Shown here in pieces: positions 43,201-50,137 of a stretch of DNA of 64,000 nucleotides. Origin of the DNA: Elusimicrobia bacterium CG_4_9_14_3_um_filter_62_55 (GTDB lineage Bacteria; Elusimicrobiota; Elusimicrobia; UBA1565); the NCBI GenBank assembly GCA_002790095.1, contig PFUL01000011.1:1-64000 (forward strand), read 5' to 3'. A program made the translations under genes and the position numbers. Under the pieces are notes generated by a model. That model worked only from the letters and a program-made list of their open reading frames with translations. It did no database searches and was not told where the DNA came from. Within the stretch, counting starts at the first letter, position 1. Every line of letters begins with the position of its first letter.

Positions 43201-43367
43201 TCGATCTGGGGAAAGGCCTCTTTCGTGATCGTGAAGGCTAAGAATCCCCCGACAAGGAGAACAATGGCGGTCACGAGATTCGTGAAGACGTGGCGGCCGG
43301 CGAAATAGCGGAAGAGCGCGATCTCCCGAGGGTCGCGGTCAAGGTCGGACGGGGCGTCTCGCTTCAT
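40221..43367 (-). CDS. RND-family efflux pump (AcrB/HAE1-type inner-membrane transporter)
   Basis: This is a 1048-residue RND transporter with 12 predicted helices and two large periplasmic domains. Typical stretches include PQIEFDMIIVSTPFRGAVPEEVE, VTNLLTMFSF-like helix 4 (VNLLTMFSFILVSGMLVDDGVV, with the two essential Asp residues) and GLTGLMGVVVNNSILLVEAM in the second half. It uses proton motive force to extrude drugs, metals or lipophilic compounds. The gene follows the MarR-TolC fusion with a 4-base overlap and precedes folB. No membrane-fusion (HlyD-type) adaptor gene is next to it, although most RND pumps need one. Confidence 0.93.
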   Translation of the reverse strand: MKRDAPSDLDRDPREIALFRYFAGRHVFTNLVTAIVLLVGGFLAFTITKEAFPQIEFDMIIVSTPFRGAVPEEVEQLVTVPIERAIKGVDGIDKMESWSVEGNSVILLRIDPDHPDKKKTLKDVERSVDQVRNSELPEDGNEPTVTEITHNQPVLNIDLSGAPENRLREVAYALADDVVELEGVALASKKGYRSEQVWVEADESRLDALHLSLVDLIDSIRASNHTSPGGRMLKDGQEILVRTIGRLQTARDVENVVVRSNVEGERIRVGDVAVVRETYRRESEFTRVNGTKSLQVRVLKKPSGDSLDVAERTRELVDKYRVRYPDVAFSYSDDVTFYIKRRLDVLLHNGMSGIVLVLVSLFFFLSPVSAVFTTMAIPFAFLGGLICMQALGYTVNLLTMFSFILVSGMLVDDGVVISEFYEAKREEGLPAFKAAVVATSQMAIPVTVSVLTTIVAFCPLAFVSGIMGKFLRQFPIVVVLVLAVDLIECLFVLPSHLALFSPRIRFPAWVERARAFGPRLITLLEDGYVPIVRTLVLRPIASSFLFIVLLASSLGASALLLKFHMFPVSVDEFFVSIEMPIGSSLDTTSEAMESIEKLLLALPKEEVESIITEIGIIGDENQRRRGTHFAQSRIVLDNTGKRTRDGAVILKEIRPDMEAAAKRIGAVTLEITQRRAGPPGGKAVEVRLSGDDFDALSKLSDEAQEWLKTQNGVFGIKDDFTPGKEELLLQVDVPAVARAGLSPARVAQVVRAAFDGEIATEIQRADADENIEVLVKLPEAARGRDDTIERTRITNPRGHLVPLSQLVSTKKGKGYLFIPRAEGKRTITVQADLDQEQTSSGIVNKAFGKFLEELVAKHPGIGWEFVGEEKDRIETVSSLIKAMALACLVIYTLMATLFNSFLLPIIVMSVIPFAFIGVFLTLLMHGLPLSMLVLIGLTGLMGVVVNNSILLVEAMGRLKVEMPNLEFTERVVTAGKQRLRPIVLTSVTTFFGVAPLGYGIGGREPFLEHVALTFGWGLLFTAVITLYLVPVMYATLNRMKAWFGLADA

Positions 43368-45328
43368 CGCAGGGTCTCCACGGCCGCGCCCGGCGCGACT
43401 CCGATCTTCAGCAGCAATACGCCTTCCGCCGAGAACGCCTCGATGCGGCGCTGAGCGAATTCCGCCTCGGCCGTAAGACGCGCGCTGCGCGCGTTCAGCG
43501 CGATGTTGGCGTCGCGCAGGCGATCCTGGCTGGCGATCCGGCCTTGGGAATACTTCTTTTTGGAAAGTTCGAGCACCTCTTCCTGCATCGTTTCAAGCCG
43601 GCGAAAGACGCGTACCCTCTCGGCGGCGACGCTAAGCCGGCGAATCGAGTTCTCGACTTCGCGGCGGACGCGCCGCTCGAGCGCGGCGTCGCGGGCGTCG
43701 GAGAGGATCTTCGCGGCGGCCGCGTCACGCTCGGCCGCGCGGTCGGCGCGCGCGCCGAAGGGATAGGAGAAGTCGAGACCCAAACTCCAAGTCCGGTAGC
43801 CGAAGCGGCCGAGCTGCGAATAGCTTTCGGAGGCGGAGTTTTTCAGTCCGGCCCATCCCAAGGAACCTTTCAGCGCCAGCCGCGGAAGACCGGCTCCCGC
43901 CTCCGCCGAGGCGAGCGCTTCGGCGTCCCGCCGCAGGGCCGCTCTCGCCGAGGCAACGTCCGCGCGCGCGGCGAGCGCGGAGGCGATGACGGCGGATATT
44001 TCTCCGGGGTTTTCCGGCTCCGGGGGGGATTCGAGCGCGGCTTCCTCGATGCGGCTCGGATCGCCGCCCGCGGCTTCCGCGAGCTCGACGGCGCGCTCAA
44101 CGGCGCTCTCCCCCGCATCCAGCACCTCTAATTGCTTGGCGAGGAGGTCCGCTTCGGCGCGGAGTTCGTCGTCGCGCTCCGCTTCGAATCGTTTGCGCAG
44201 CCGCCGCGTGGTTTCGAGAAATTCCCGAGCCTCTTCAGCGGAGCGTCGATAGACCGCGACGGCTTTGCGCGCCCGCCAAAGCCGCCAGTAACCTCCGGCC
44301 GCTTCCGCGGCCGCGGTTTCCGCGGCCCGATGAAGCGCGGCGCGCGCCGAGGCTGCCGCGTATTCCGAAGCGCGCAGGGCCGCGCGTTCGGGCGTTCCGA
44401 TCATCCCCCTCAGCAGCGGTTGACGGAGGGTCAGATCGAGTCCGCTCCGGTGGCGGGGGTTGAATGAGAAGGTGCTGGAGACGTCATCGTTCTCCTTCGC
44501 GACGTTGGCCGCGAGGGTTGCGTCCGTCCCCAGCGAGAAGTGCTTCGCGAGAGAGGCCGAACCGCTGTCGGTGACGGTTCGGGCGGTTTGAAAGATGAAG
44601 GTCGGAGGGGTTTTCGCGTCGAGACGCTTGACGCTTGCCGCGAGCGACGGATCGTAGGCGCCCAACAGCCGCATCTGCGAGGCGAGGGCCGCGTCGACGC
44701 CGCGTCGGGCTTCAGCCACGCCGGGGTGAACAGCCAGCGTTTCCAAAACGCAATCCCGGACGGTCCAGGTGCTTGCGCGCGCGGGGAGGGCGGCGGCGGC
44801 GAAGAAAAACGCCGCGCCCAGCAGCGGCAAGAGCCGTTCGCGGATTTTCTCCAAGGCGCCGTTCAACGCCTTCGCTTCCTTGGGTTTTAGGTCGCGGTAG
44901 AGGGAATGCAGCAGCGAAAAATAGTCGGGGGCGATTTTCTCAAGAATTTTCTTCCCGCGCGGCGTGATCGAGACAAGGGAAACGCGTCGGTCGTCGGGGT
45001 CCGGAAGGCGTTCGACCGCCGCGCGCTTCTCGAGCGTGTCGATGATTCCGGTGATATTCGCCTGTGTGACTGCGAGTTCGCGGCTGATCTCGTTCATCTT
45101 CAACGGGCGTAGGGCGCTGTCGAGCATGATCAGGACGCCCAGCGCCGGCGGGCTGAGATCGTGCCGGCGCAGATGCTTGCGCATCGCCCGCCACAGCATG
45201 TCGGCCGTTCGGATGATGCCGAGGTGAGCGGAAACGGAGGCTCCGTCGAAATCCGGAAATTTCCGACTGATGTAGTCGAAGCGGTGCCTATAGTGTTCGG
45301 CGAGTTGTTCCCTCTTTTCGGGAGGCAT
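43364..45328 (-). CDS. MarR-type regulator fused in frame to a TolC-family outer-membrane channel
   Basis: One uninterrupted 654-codon frame. Residues 1-~160 are a MarR repressor with a winged helix (MNEISRELAVTQANITGIIDTLEKR, then PDPDDRRVSLVSITPRGKKIL). Residues ~167-186 form a signal-peptide-like helix ending LPARAS. Residues ~187-654 are a TolC-type channel with two long coiled-coil halves. A separate TolC could start at the TTG at 44830 but no ribosome-binding site is visible there. The MarR part normally ends near residue 160, yet no stop occurs. Either this is a genuine fusion, a membrane-tethered repressor, or a stop was lost. TAGAAT lies 6 bases before the ATG. Confidence 0.82.
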   Translation of the reverse strand: MPPEKREQLAEHYRHRFDYISRKFPDFDGASVSAHLGIIRTADMLWRAMRKHLRRHDLSPPALGVLIMLDSALRPLKMNEISRELAVTQANITGIIDTLEKRAAVERLPDPDDRRVSLVSITPRGKKILEKIAPDYFSLLHSLYRDLKPKEAKALNGALEKIRERLLPLLGAAFFFAAAALPARASTWTVRDCVLETLAVHPGVAEARRGVDAALASQMRLLGAYDPSLAASVKRLDAKTPPTFIFQTARTVTDSGSASLAKHFSLGTDATLAANVAKENDDVSSTFSFNPRHRSGLDLTLRQPLLRGMIGTPERAALRASEYAAASARAALHRAAETAAAEAAGGYWRLWRARKAVAVYRRSAEEAREFLETTRRLRKRFEAERDDELRAEADLLAKQLEVLDAGESAVERAVELAEAAGGDPSRIEEAALESPPEPENPGEISAVIASALAARADVASARAALRRDAEALASAEAGAGLPRLALKGSLGWAGLKNSASESYSQLGRFGYRTWSLGLDFSYPFGARADRAAERDAAAAKILSDARDAALERRVRREVENSIRRLSVAAERVRVFRRLETMQEEVLELSKKKYSQGRIASQDRLRDANIALNARSARLTAEAEFAQRRIEAFSAEGVLLLKIGVAPGAAVETLR

Positions 45329-45334
45329 GCGGCC

Positions 45335-45363
45335 ATTCTATTACTTAATGGCTAAAGTATCAA
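45335..45363 (-). promoter_or_regulatory. Promoter TTGATA-N17-TAGAAT of the MarR-TolC/RND operon
   Basis: On the minus strand, TTGATA (45358-45363) and TAGAAT (45335-45340) are separated by 17 bases, and TAGAAT ends 6 bases before the ATG at 45328. The -35 and -10 are both good, giving a well-supported leaderless candidate. Confidence 0.75.
45343..45358. promoter_or_regulatory. Putative MarR operator (imperfect palindrome in the promoter spacer)
   Basis: ACTTAATGGCTAAAGT is an imperfect 16-bp palindrome (ACTT ... AAGT arms with inner matches) lying between the -35 and -10. MarR proteins usually bind 16-20 bp palindromes in their own promoters, so autoregulation is plausible. Confidence 0.5.
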
Positions 45364-45380
45364 ACCCTTGAGGATGAATT

Positions 45381-45412
45381 TCCCCGGGCCGGGCGAATCG
45401 CCCGGGGGACCT
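45381..45412. repeat. Palindromic intergenic element D
   Basis: CCCGGGCC is followed by the perfect inverted repeat CCGGGCG-AAT-CGCCCGG (45389-45405) and GGGGACCTAC. It lies in the 183-base divergent region between the MarR-TolC and M50-S8 genes. The rest of that region (to 45511) carries TACACT at 45483-45488 as a possible -10 and a Shine-Dalgarno sequence before 45512. Confidence 0.55.
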
Positions 45413-45511
45413 ACAAATCGATGGGCCGAATACGGACGCGATTTTGGGACTTCCGGCTCATTCCTATTCCGGTGGAACGCAATACACTCCATTAATAGGA
45501 GGAGCACCCGT

Positions 45512-48500
45512 ATGAATCGCTCAACATTTCGATCCACTCTCTCCATTTTCCTCGCCGGCGCTCTGATCGCGCTGTCTCCGGGTTGGGGCGCCTATGAGGC
45601 CGCCGCCCGCACCGTCGGAGTCGCCGCGACAAACACGGGAATCGCACCGGTCGGTTCCATGGCAGGATTCCAAGCGATGCCGCTCGCGGGTCCTTCCCTC
45701 AATGTCGGTTCGCTCGCCCCGGCGTCGTTGACCGGTTCTCTCCCGACGCTCGCTCCGATGGCGCAAATCGGTTCGGTCGAAGCGTCCCCGGCCGCGGTTC
45801 GCGCCGTCGATCCTGGAAAATCCGTCTCTGCCCCCGCGGCCGTTTCCGCTCCGCTTTCCGCCGCGATTCGCCTTCCGGCGGCGGCCGCCGCCGTCGAACG
45901 CGCCCCCGCGCGGACGGCTCCCGTCCGATCCGGGATCGAGTCGCGCGCGCCGCCTGCGGCCCGCGCGCCAAAAGGCCTTCTCGCGACTCTGAGTCTCGCG
46001 CTTCCGGATTTTAAATCGATGGGCTCGGCCGCGGCGAAAGACGCCGCCGCCTCCGACTTCGCGGCCCGCCTCGGCGGAGGACTTATCCGCGGCTCGGACT
46101 CCGCCGCGGTCAACGCGGCCGATGCCGCGAAAGGCAAAACGTTGCGCGGACTCGCGCTTCAGTCTTCAAAGAAGGACATGCCCGACAGCGCCGACGACCG
46201 TTCGCGTCGCGGCGGTCCCAACGATACGGGCGATATCGACGAAATAGGGAACCCCCGCCGCCGGGGAGGGGAAGGCGGACCGGACGATTCCAGCGATCCC
46301 GACTACGGCGGGGACCGCGGCGGCAACGACGGCTATATCGGGGGAATGCCGTTGTTCGCGGCCGCGGCGCCGGTCTTTCTGGCCGCGTCGGCGATGTTCA
46401 TGGGCGGCGCCTTTATCGACGGTTCGCTGGCCGCGAAGCTCGTCTTCGTTCCCCTTTACCTCGGTCTGATGATCCCGGCGTTCATTCTTCACGAAATGGG
46501 ACACGCCTGGGCGGCGAAAAGGCTCGGCGATCCGGGACCGGCGTTGAAGGGCCGTTTAAGCTTCAAGCCCAAGAACCTGATGACTCATATCGATCCGATT
46601 TGGACCCTGGCGGTTCCGATCGGTCTGTTTTTGACCACCGGATTCCTGTTCGGCGGCGCGCGCCCCATCGAGACGAACGCCGACCGTTTCGCGCGGCCCG
46701 ATCGCGACAGCGCTTTGGTCGCCTTGGCGGGTCCCGCCGTCAACTTCGGCCTCGCCGCGCTCGGCGCCGTCGCGTTTGCCGCGGCGACGGCCCTCGGCGC
46801 CCCGGCGCTGGTCGGAACCTTGGCGGCGTCGTTCGTCTTCTTCAACGTGCTGCTCGGGGTATTCAATCTGATCCCGGTCGCGCCTCTCGACGGACATCAC
46901 ATCTCGCGATGGTTCCTGTCCGATGTGCTGGGGCGCCCCGATTGGGGAAGAAAAGCCGCCGCGCTTCCTCAGATTCAATACGGGCTTTTGATCGCGGCGT
47001 TCCTCGGGGTCAATATGCTGTTTCCCGGCGCGATCCTCGGCGCGCTGCAGACGGTGACCGGGTGGTTCCTCGGCGTTCCGTTGATGGCGCTCGGGGCCGC
47101 GGGCGTGAGCGTGGCCGCCGCCGGTACCGGCGCGGGCATGATGGCCGGGATGGTGAAGGGACGTTCCTCGGATCGCAGTCTGCCTCCAAATTCTCTGGAG
47201 GCCGGGGTTCCGGTCGTCAATGATCGAATCGACTTTCCGGCGGCCAAAACCTTCATCGTTCAATTCGAAGGAGCGGGGACTCAGATCGCCCAGGACGCGC
47301 ATTTGGGCGCGGTCGACGTCAACTCCGCGGGGGGAATGGGACTCTTCCGCCGGACTTCGCAGGCGATGACCGCTCAACTCGCCGGCATGGGGCTCACGCT
47401 GCAGGCGCTCGGTCGCTTCGGCGCCGCTCCGGTGGCCACGTATAAGCGGATCAACGCCGCGACGATCCAGGTCGCCGAAACGCGAGTCGCCGATTTTAAA
47501 GCGGACATGCAAGCGCGCGGTTACCGCGTGTTCGAGAACGAGCGGCGCGACATCATCACTCCGATCGAAGACGATCCGTCGATCACGATTCCTGAGTCGG
47601 CCGAGCCGCGTTGGGGCAAGGCGACTATCGACGAGACGAAGGCGCTTTCGACGATGGACAAGGTTCACGAAATCGCCCGCAAGCGTTGGGGTTCCCCGGA
47701 CGGGACCGGCATGCGGGCGAAGATCCTCGCGGCCGTGCTCGGACTGCTCGGGGTCGCGATTCCGCAACCGTTGATCGGCGTCATCGACACCGGCATCGAG
47801 CCGACGCATAAGGCGATCGCCGTGGGTCTCAAGGCCGCCAAGGACGTCCGTCCCAACGGCGACGGGGTCGATGTGAACGGGCACGGCACCTGGACGCATG
47901 GAATGGTCAATCTTTACGCCCCGTGGCTGAAGAACTCGATGACGCACTATAAGGCGTTCTCCAACCAGGGCGCGACGCTCGACGACGTGCTGAAGGCTCT
48001 GACGATGTCGGCCAACGACGGCAATTTGGTTGTCTCCAACTCCTGGGGATCCAACGACGGCAATCCGGAGAGCCCCGACTCGCAGATGGTGAAGAAGATC
48101 GCCGAAGAAGGGCGGATCATGGTCTTCGCCGCGGGCAACAACGGGTATTCGGGCCGCAACACGATCGGTTCTCCGGCGATCACCGTGCACAAGGCTCCCA
48201 ACGGCGCCCCGCGCGTGATCGCGGTCGCGGCCACCGATTCGAATAAGAAGGTCACGAGCTTCTCCTCGAAGGGTCCCGGCAGCCGGATCACCAGTCGCGG
48301 AGGCAAATGGGAAAACTACCCCCGCCGTCCGGACATGGCCGAGCAGGGCAACGACACCGAAGGCCCGTGGCCGTCCTTTAAAAATCCGACCCGAGTCGAT
48401 GAGAAGTACGGTCCCGTTCGCGCGATCTCCGGAACCTCGATGTCGACCCCGAAGGTTGCGGGAACCATCGCGATGCTCGCGCAGCTGTTCGGCGTGACCC

Positions 48501-48754
48501 AGGTGGGCGAAGCGCTCGATCGGATCGCCTGGGCGGTCATGGACTCGCTCGATAAGAGCACCGGGCAAGAGGATTGGCAGGTCGGAGACGGCTTCTCGGT
48601 CGCCCTTGCGGCGTACGAGAAGCTCACGGCGGCCGGCATGCGGGCGGTACGCCCGAACTGGATCGTGCGTTTGGCGATCTGGCTGCTCGACAAGTCCCCG
48701 GCGCGTTCCGGTCCGCCGAACCCGGCGCCGGCGGCGCCCCCGAGCCCGTGGTAA
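45512..48754 (+). CDS. Fusion protease: M50 site-2 intramembrane protease plus S8 subtilase
   Basis: This is a 1080-residue protein. It has a signal peptide, then a long Ala/Pro/Val-rich stretch (~35-200) and a Gly/Asp/Arg-rich linker. An M50 metalloprotease domain lies at ~270-540: HEMGH zinc motif at residue ~327 and NLIPVAPLDG at ~452, both within membrane helices. After a possible I9-like propeptide region (~590-700) comes an S8 subtilisin domain with the full triad: Asp ~759 (VIDTGIEP), His ~791 (NGHGTWTH), Ser ~976 (GTSMSTPKVAG), plus the oxyanion Asn ~876. The ATG at 45512 follows AGGAGGA. It would join a membrane-embedded and an extracytoplasmic protease in one chain. The substrate is unknown. 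Confidence 0.85.
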   Translation: MNRSTFRSTLSIFLAGALIALSPGWGAYEAAARTVGVAATNTGIAPVGSMAGFQAMPLAGPSLNVGSLAPASLTGSLPTLAPMAQIGSVEASPAAVRAVDPGKSVSAPAAVSAPLSAAIRLPAAAAAVERAPARTAPVRSGIESRAPPAARAPKGLLATLSLALPDFKSMGSAAAKDAAASDFAARLGGGLIRGSDSAAVNAADAAKGKTLRGLALQSSKKDMPDSADDRSRRGGPNDTGDIDEIGNPRRRGGEGGPDDSSDPDYGGDRGGNDGYIGGMPLFAAAAPVFLAASAMFMGGAFIDGSLAAKLVFVPLYLGLMIPAFILHEMGHAWAAKRLGDPGPALKGRLSFKPKNLMTHIDPIWTLAVPIGLFLTTGFLFGGARPIETNADRFARPDRDSALVALAGPAVNFGLAALGAVAFAAATALGAPALVGTLAASFVFFNVLLGVFNLIPVAPLDGHHISRWFLSDVLGRPDWGRKAAALPQIQYGLLIAAFLGVNMLFPGAILGALQTVTGWFLGVPLMALGAAGVSVAAAGTGAGMMAGMVKGRSSDRSLPPNSLEAGVPVVNDRIDFPAAKTFIVQFEGAGTQIAQDAHLGAVDVNSAGGMGLFRRTSQAMTAQLAGMGLTLQALGRFGAAPVATYKRINAATIQVAETRVADFKADMQARGYRVFENERRDIITPIEDDPSITIPESAEPRWGKATIDETKALSTMDKVHEIARKRWGSPDGTGMRAKILAAVLGLLGVAIPQPLIGVIDTGIEPTHKAIAVGLKAAKDVRPNGDGVDVNGHGTWTHGMVNLYAPWLKNSMTHYKAFSNQGATLDDVLKALTMSANDGNLVVSNSWGSNDGNPESPDSQMVKKIAEEGRIMVFAAGNNGYSGRNTIGSPAITVHKAPNGAPRVIAVAATDSNKKVTSFSSKGPGSRITSRGGKWENYPRRPDMAEQGNDTEGPWPSFKNPTRVDEKYGPVRAISGTSMSTPKVAGTIAMLAQLFGVTQVGEALDRIAWAVMDSLDKSTGQEDWQVGDGFSVALAAYEKLTAAGMRAVRPNWIVRLAIWLLDKSPARSGPPNPAPAAPPSPW

Positions 48755-48757
48755 CGA

Positions 48758-48819
48758 GCTAGGTCCTTTGGGCCCCTTGGGATAGGGCCTCAGGGCCTGG
48801 CGCGGCCGGGGCCCCGGCC
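48758..48819. repeat. Palindromic intergenic element C
   Basis: A TAGGTCC word and a GGGCCC palindrome, two copies of AGGGCCT, and a perfect 16-bp palindrome GGCCGGGGCCCCGGCC (48804-48819). It lies just after the M50-S8 gene. It could end that transcript, but there is no T-run after the hairpin. The element ends 1 base before the -10 of the receiver gene. Confidence 0.6.
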
Positions 48820-48820
48820 C

Positions 48821-48826
48821 TACACT
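48821..48826 (+). promoter_or_regulatory. -10 element (TACACT) before the receiver gene
   Basis: TACACT lies 5 bases before the ATG at 48832. No -35 match is visible because the palindrome occupies that position. Confidence 0.5.
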
Positions 48827-48831
48827 GGAGT

Positions 48832-49227
48832 ATGAAGATGGAGACGGCAACCCAAACGAAGATTCTGGTCGTCGATGACGACGACCACTTCCGCGAGACG
48901 CTCAGCGACGCCATGTCGCTTAAGGACTGCTCGGTGACGGGCGCGGTGTCGGCCAAGGACGCCTTCTCCAGCCTCTCGACGACCAAGCCTTCTGTGATTT
49001 TGCTGGATGTGCAGTTGCCCGACGCGAACGGCGTCGATTTGTGTCGAAAAATAAAGGCGGATAAGCGCTACCAGGGCGTCCCGGTGGTGCTTTTGTCCGC
49101 GAAGTTTACGGAACCCGCGGACCGAGCCGAAGGGCTTCTCGAGGGCGCGGATGCGTATTTGTCGAAGCCGGTTCAGCTCGACAGCCTCTGGGAAGAGATT
49201 CGTTATCTTCTTGACAGGCCCTCCTGA
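48832..49227 (+). CDS. Stand-alone response-regulator receiver protein
   Basis: This is a 131-residue CheY-like receiver. It has the acidic pocket (VVDDDDHF), the phospho-accepting Asp at about residue 59 in ILLDVQLPD, the Thr/Ser position (VVLLSAKF) and the invariant Lys in YLSKPVQL. No output domain is attached, so it probably acts by protein contacts or as a phosphorelay sink. The cognate kinase is not in the window. It ends 83 bases before trxA; the trxA promoter overlaps its 3' end. Confidence 0.92.
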   Translation: MKMETATQTKILVVDDDDHFRETLSDAMSLKDCSVTGAVSAKDAFSSLSTTKPSVILLDVQLPDANGVDLCRKIKADKRYQGVPVVLLSAKFTEPADRAEGLLEGADAYLSKPVQLDSLWEEIRYLLDRPS

Positions 49228-49240
49228 ACCCTGCTACCCT
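49211..49240 (+). promoter_or_regulatory. Promoter of trxA (TTGACA-N18-TACCCT)
   Basis: A consensus -35 TTGACA (49211-49216) and TACCCT (49235-49240) are 18 bases apart. The -35 lies within the last codons of the receiver gene. The transcript would have a leader of about 65 bases and an AGGAG sequence 7 bases before the ATG. Confidence 0.7.
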
Positions 49241-49310
49241 ATCTTTGTCGTCGATGCATAATCGTATTCCGCCCCATATTCCCCACTTTCAATAACGCAG
49301 GAGACCCCCG

Positions 49311-49637
49311 ATGGCTGAACTCCAGCTTACGGACGATAACTTCGAGAAGGAAGTATTACAGGCGACCGAACCCGTTTTGGTCGATTTTTGGGCGCCCTGG
49401 TGCGGCCCGTGCCGGATGTTGACCCCGATCGTCGAAGAATTGGCCGGCGAATATGAGGGCAAGGTCAAGGTTGCGAAGCTGAACACCGATGACAATCCGA
49501 ACGCCGCGACGCGCTTCAATATTTCGGCGATCCCTACGATTCTCTTTTTCAAAGGCGGAAAAGTTGAGCAGCAGCTGGTCGGCGTCCACTCGAAAGCCGA
49601 CATCAAGAAGACCCTCGACGAACTGGTCGCGGCTTAA
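49311..49637 (+). CDS. trxA: Thioredoxin
   Basis: This 108-residue cytoplasmic disulfide reductant has the canonical active site FWAPWCGPCRM and the cis-Pro segment ISAIPTILFFKGG. The length is normal. It has its own promoter and a good ribosome-binding site. The next gene encodes a TlpA-like lipoprotein whose frame begins inside trxA, so the two redox proteins are linked transcriptionally. Confidence 0.97.
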   Translation: MAELQLTDDNFEKEVLQATEPVLVDFWAPWCGPCRMLTPIVEELAGEYEGKVKVAKLNTDDNPNAATRFNISAIPTILFFKGGKVEQQLVGVHSKADIKKTLDELVAA

Positions 49638-50133
49638 CTCTTTCGCCGCCGCCGCGCTTGCTGCGGCGCTTGCGGGGGCCGGCTGCGGCGGGGGCGGAGC
49701 CGCCTCCGGCGGAAGGAAGGCTCCGGATTTTTCCCTAAAGGATTTATCCGGGCGCGCCGTCGGTCTCACCGATTTTGCCGGGAAGGTCGTGTTGATTGAT
49801 TTTTGGGCGACCTACTGCATCCCCTGCGCGGACGCGATTCCTGAAATCCAAAAACTCTACGAGACGCATCGCGAGAAAGGATTCGAGGTCGTCGGGATCA
49901 GTGTCGACCCGTTCGTGAAGAATGTACCGTCGTTCGTAAAGGAATTGAAGGTCGGATATACGATCGTTTTAGACCCGGACGCGAAGGCGCAGGACGCCTA
50001 CCGCGTTCGGGGACTGCCGGAGACGTTCCTCGTGGGGCGCGACGGCGCGCTTCTCGAACACTGGATCGGATACGATGAGGAACTTAAAGCCGAGATTAAG
50101 AACGCGGTCGAATCCGCTCTCCGCGCTTCGTAG
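49564..50133 (+). CDS. TlpA/ResA-like thioredoxin-fold lipoprotein
   Basis: An AhpC/TSA-TlpA-type thioredoxin domain (~130 residues) follows a hydrophobic signal with lipobox ALAGAGC. The domain has APDFSLKDLSGRAV, the catalytic FWATYCIPCADAIPE (active-site pair Cys-Ile-Pro-Cys) and GLPETFLVGRDG with the cis-Pro region. It probably reduces disulfides in the periplasm, for example during cytochrome c maturation. The start is uncertain: no ATG or GTG precedes the signal, and the TTG at 49564 inside trxA gives a 189-residue preprotein. Its end lies 5 bases before polA. Confidence 0.82.
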   Translation: MSSSWSASTRKPTSRRPSTNWSRLNSFAAAALAAALAGAGCGGGGAASGGRKAPDFSLKDLSGRAVGLTDFAGKVVLIDFWATYCIPCADAIPEIQKLYETHREKGFEVVGISVDPFVKNVPSFVKELKVGYTIVLDPDAKAQDAYRVRGLPETFLVGRDGALLEHWIGYDEELKAEIKNAVESALRAS

Positions 50134-50137
50134 CGCC

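Noticed and set aside
48804-48819. Intrinsic terminator after the M50-S8 gene
   Set aside because: The 16-bp palindrome has no loop and no T-run after it. I list it as a palindromic element only.
46556-48850. A 764-codon open frame antisense to the M50-S8 gene
   Set aside because: It mirrors the sense gene's codon pattern, has very high Arg/His/Gly content and no recognisable domain. Long antisense frames are expected in GC-rich genes. The same applies to long antisense frames at 32250-34043 and 61634-63487.
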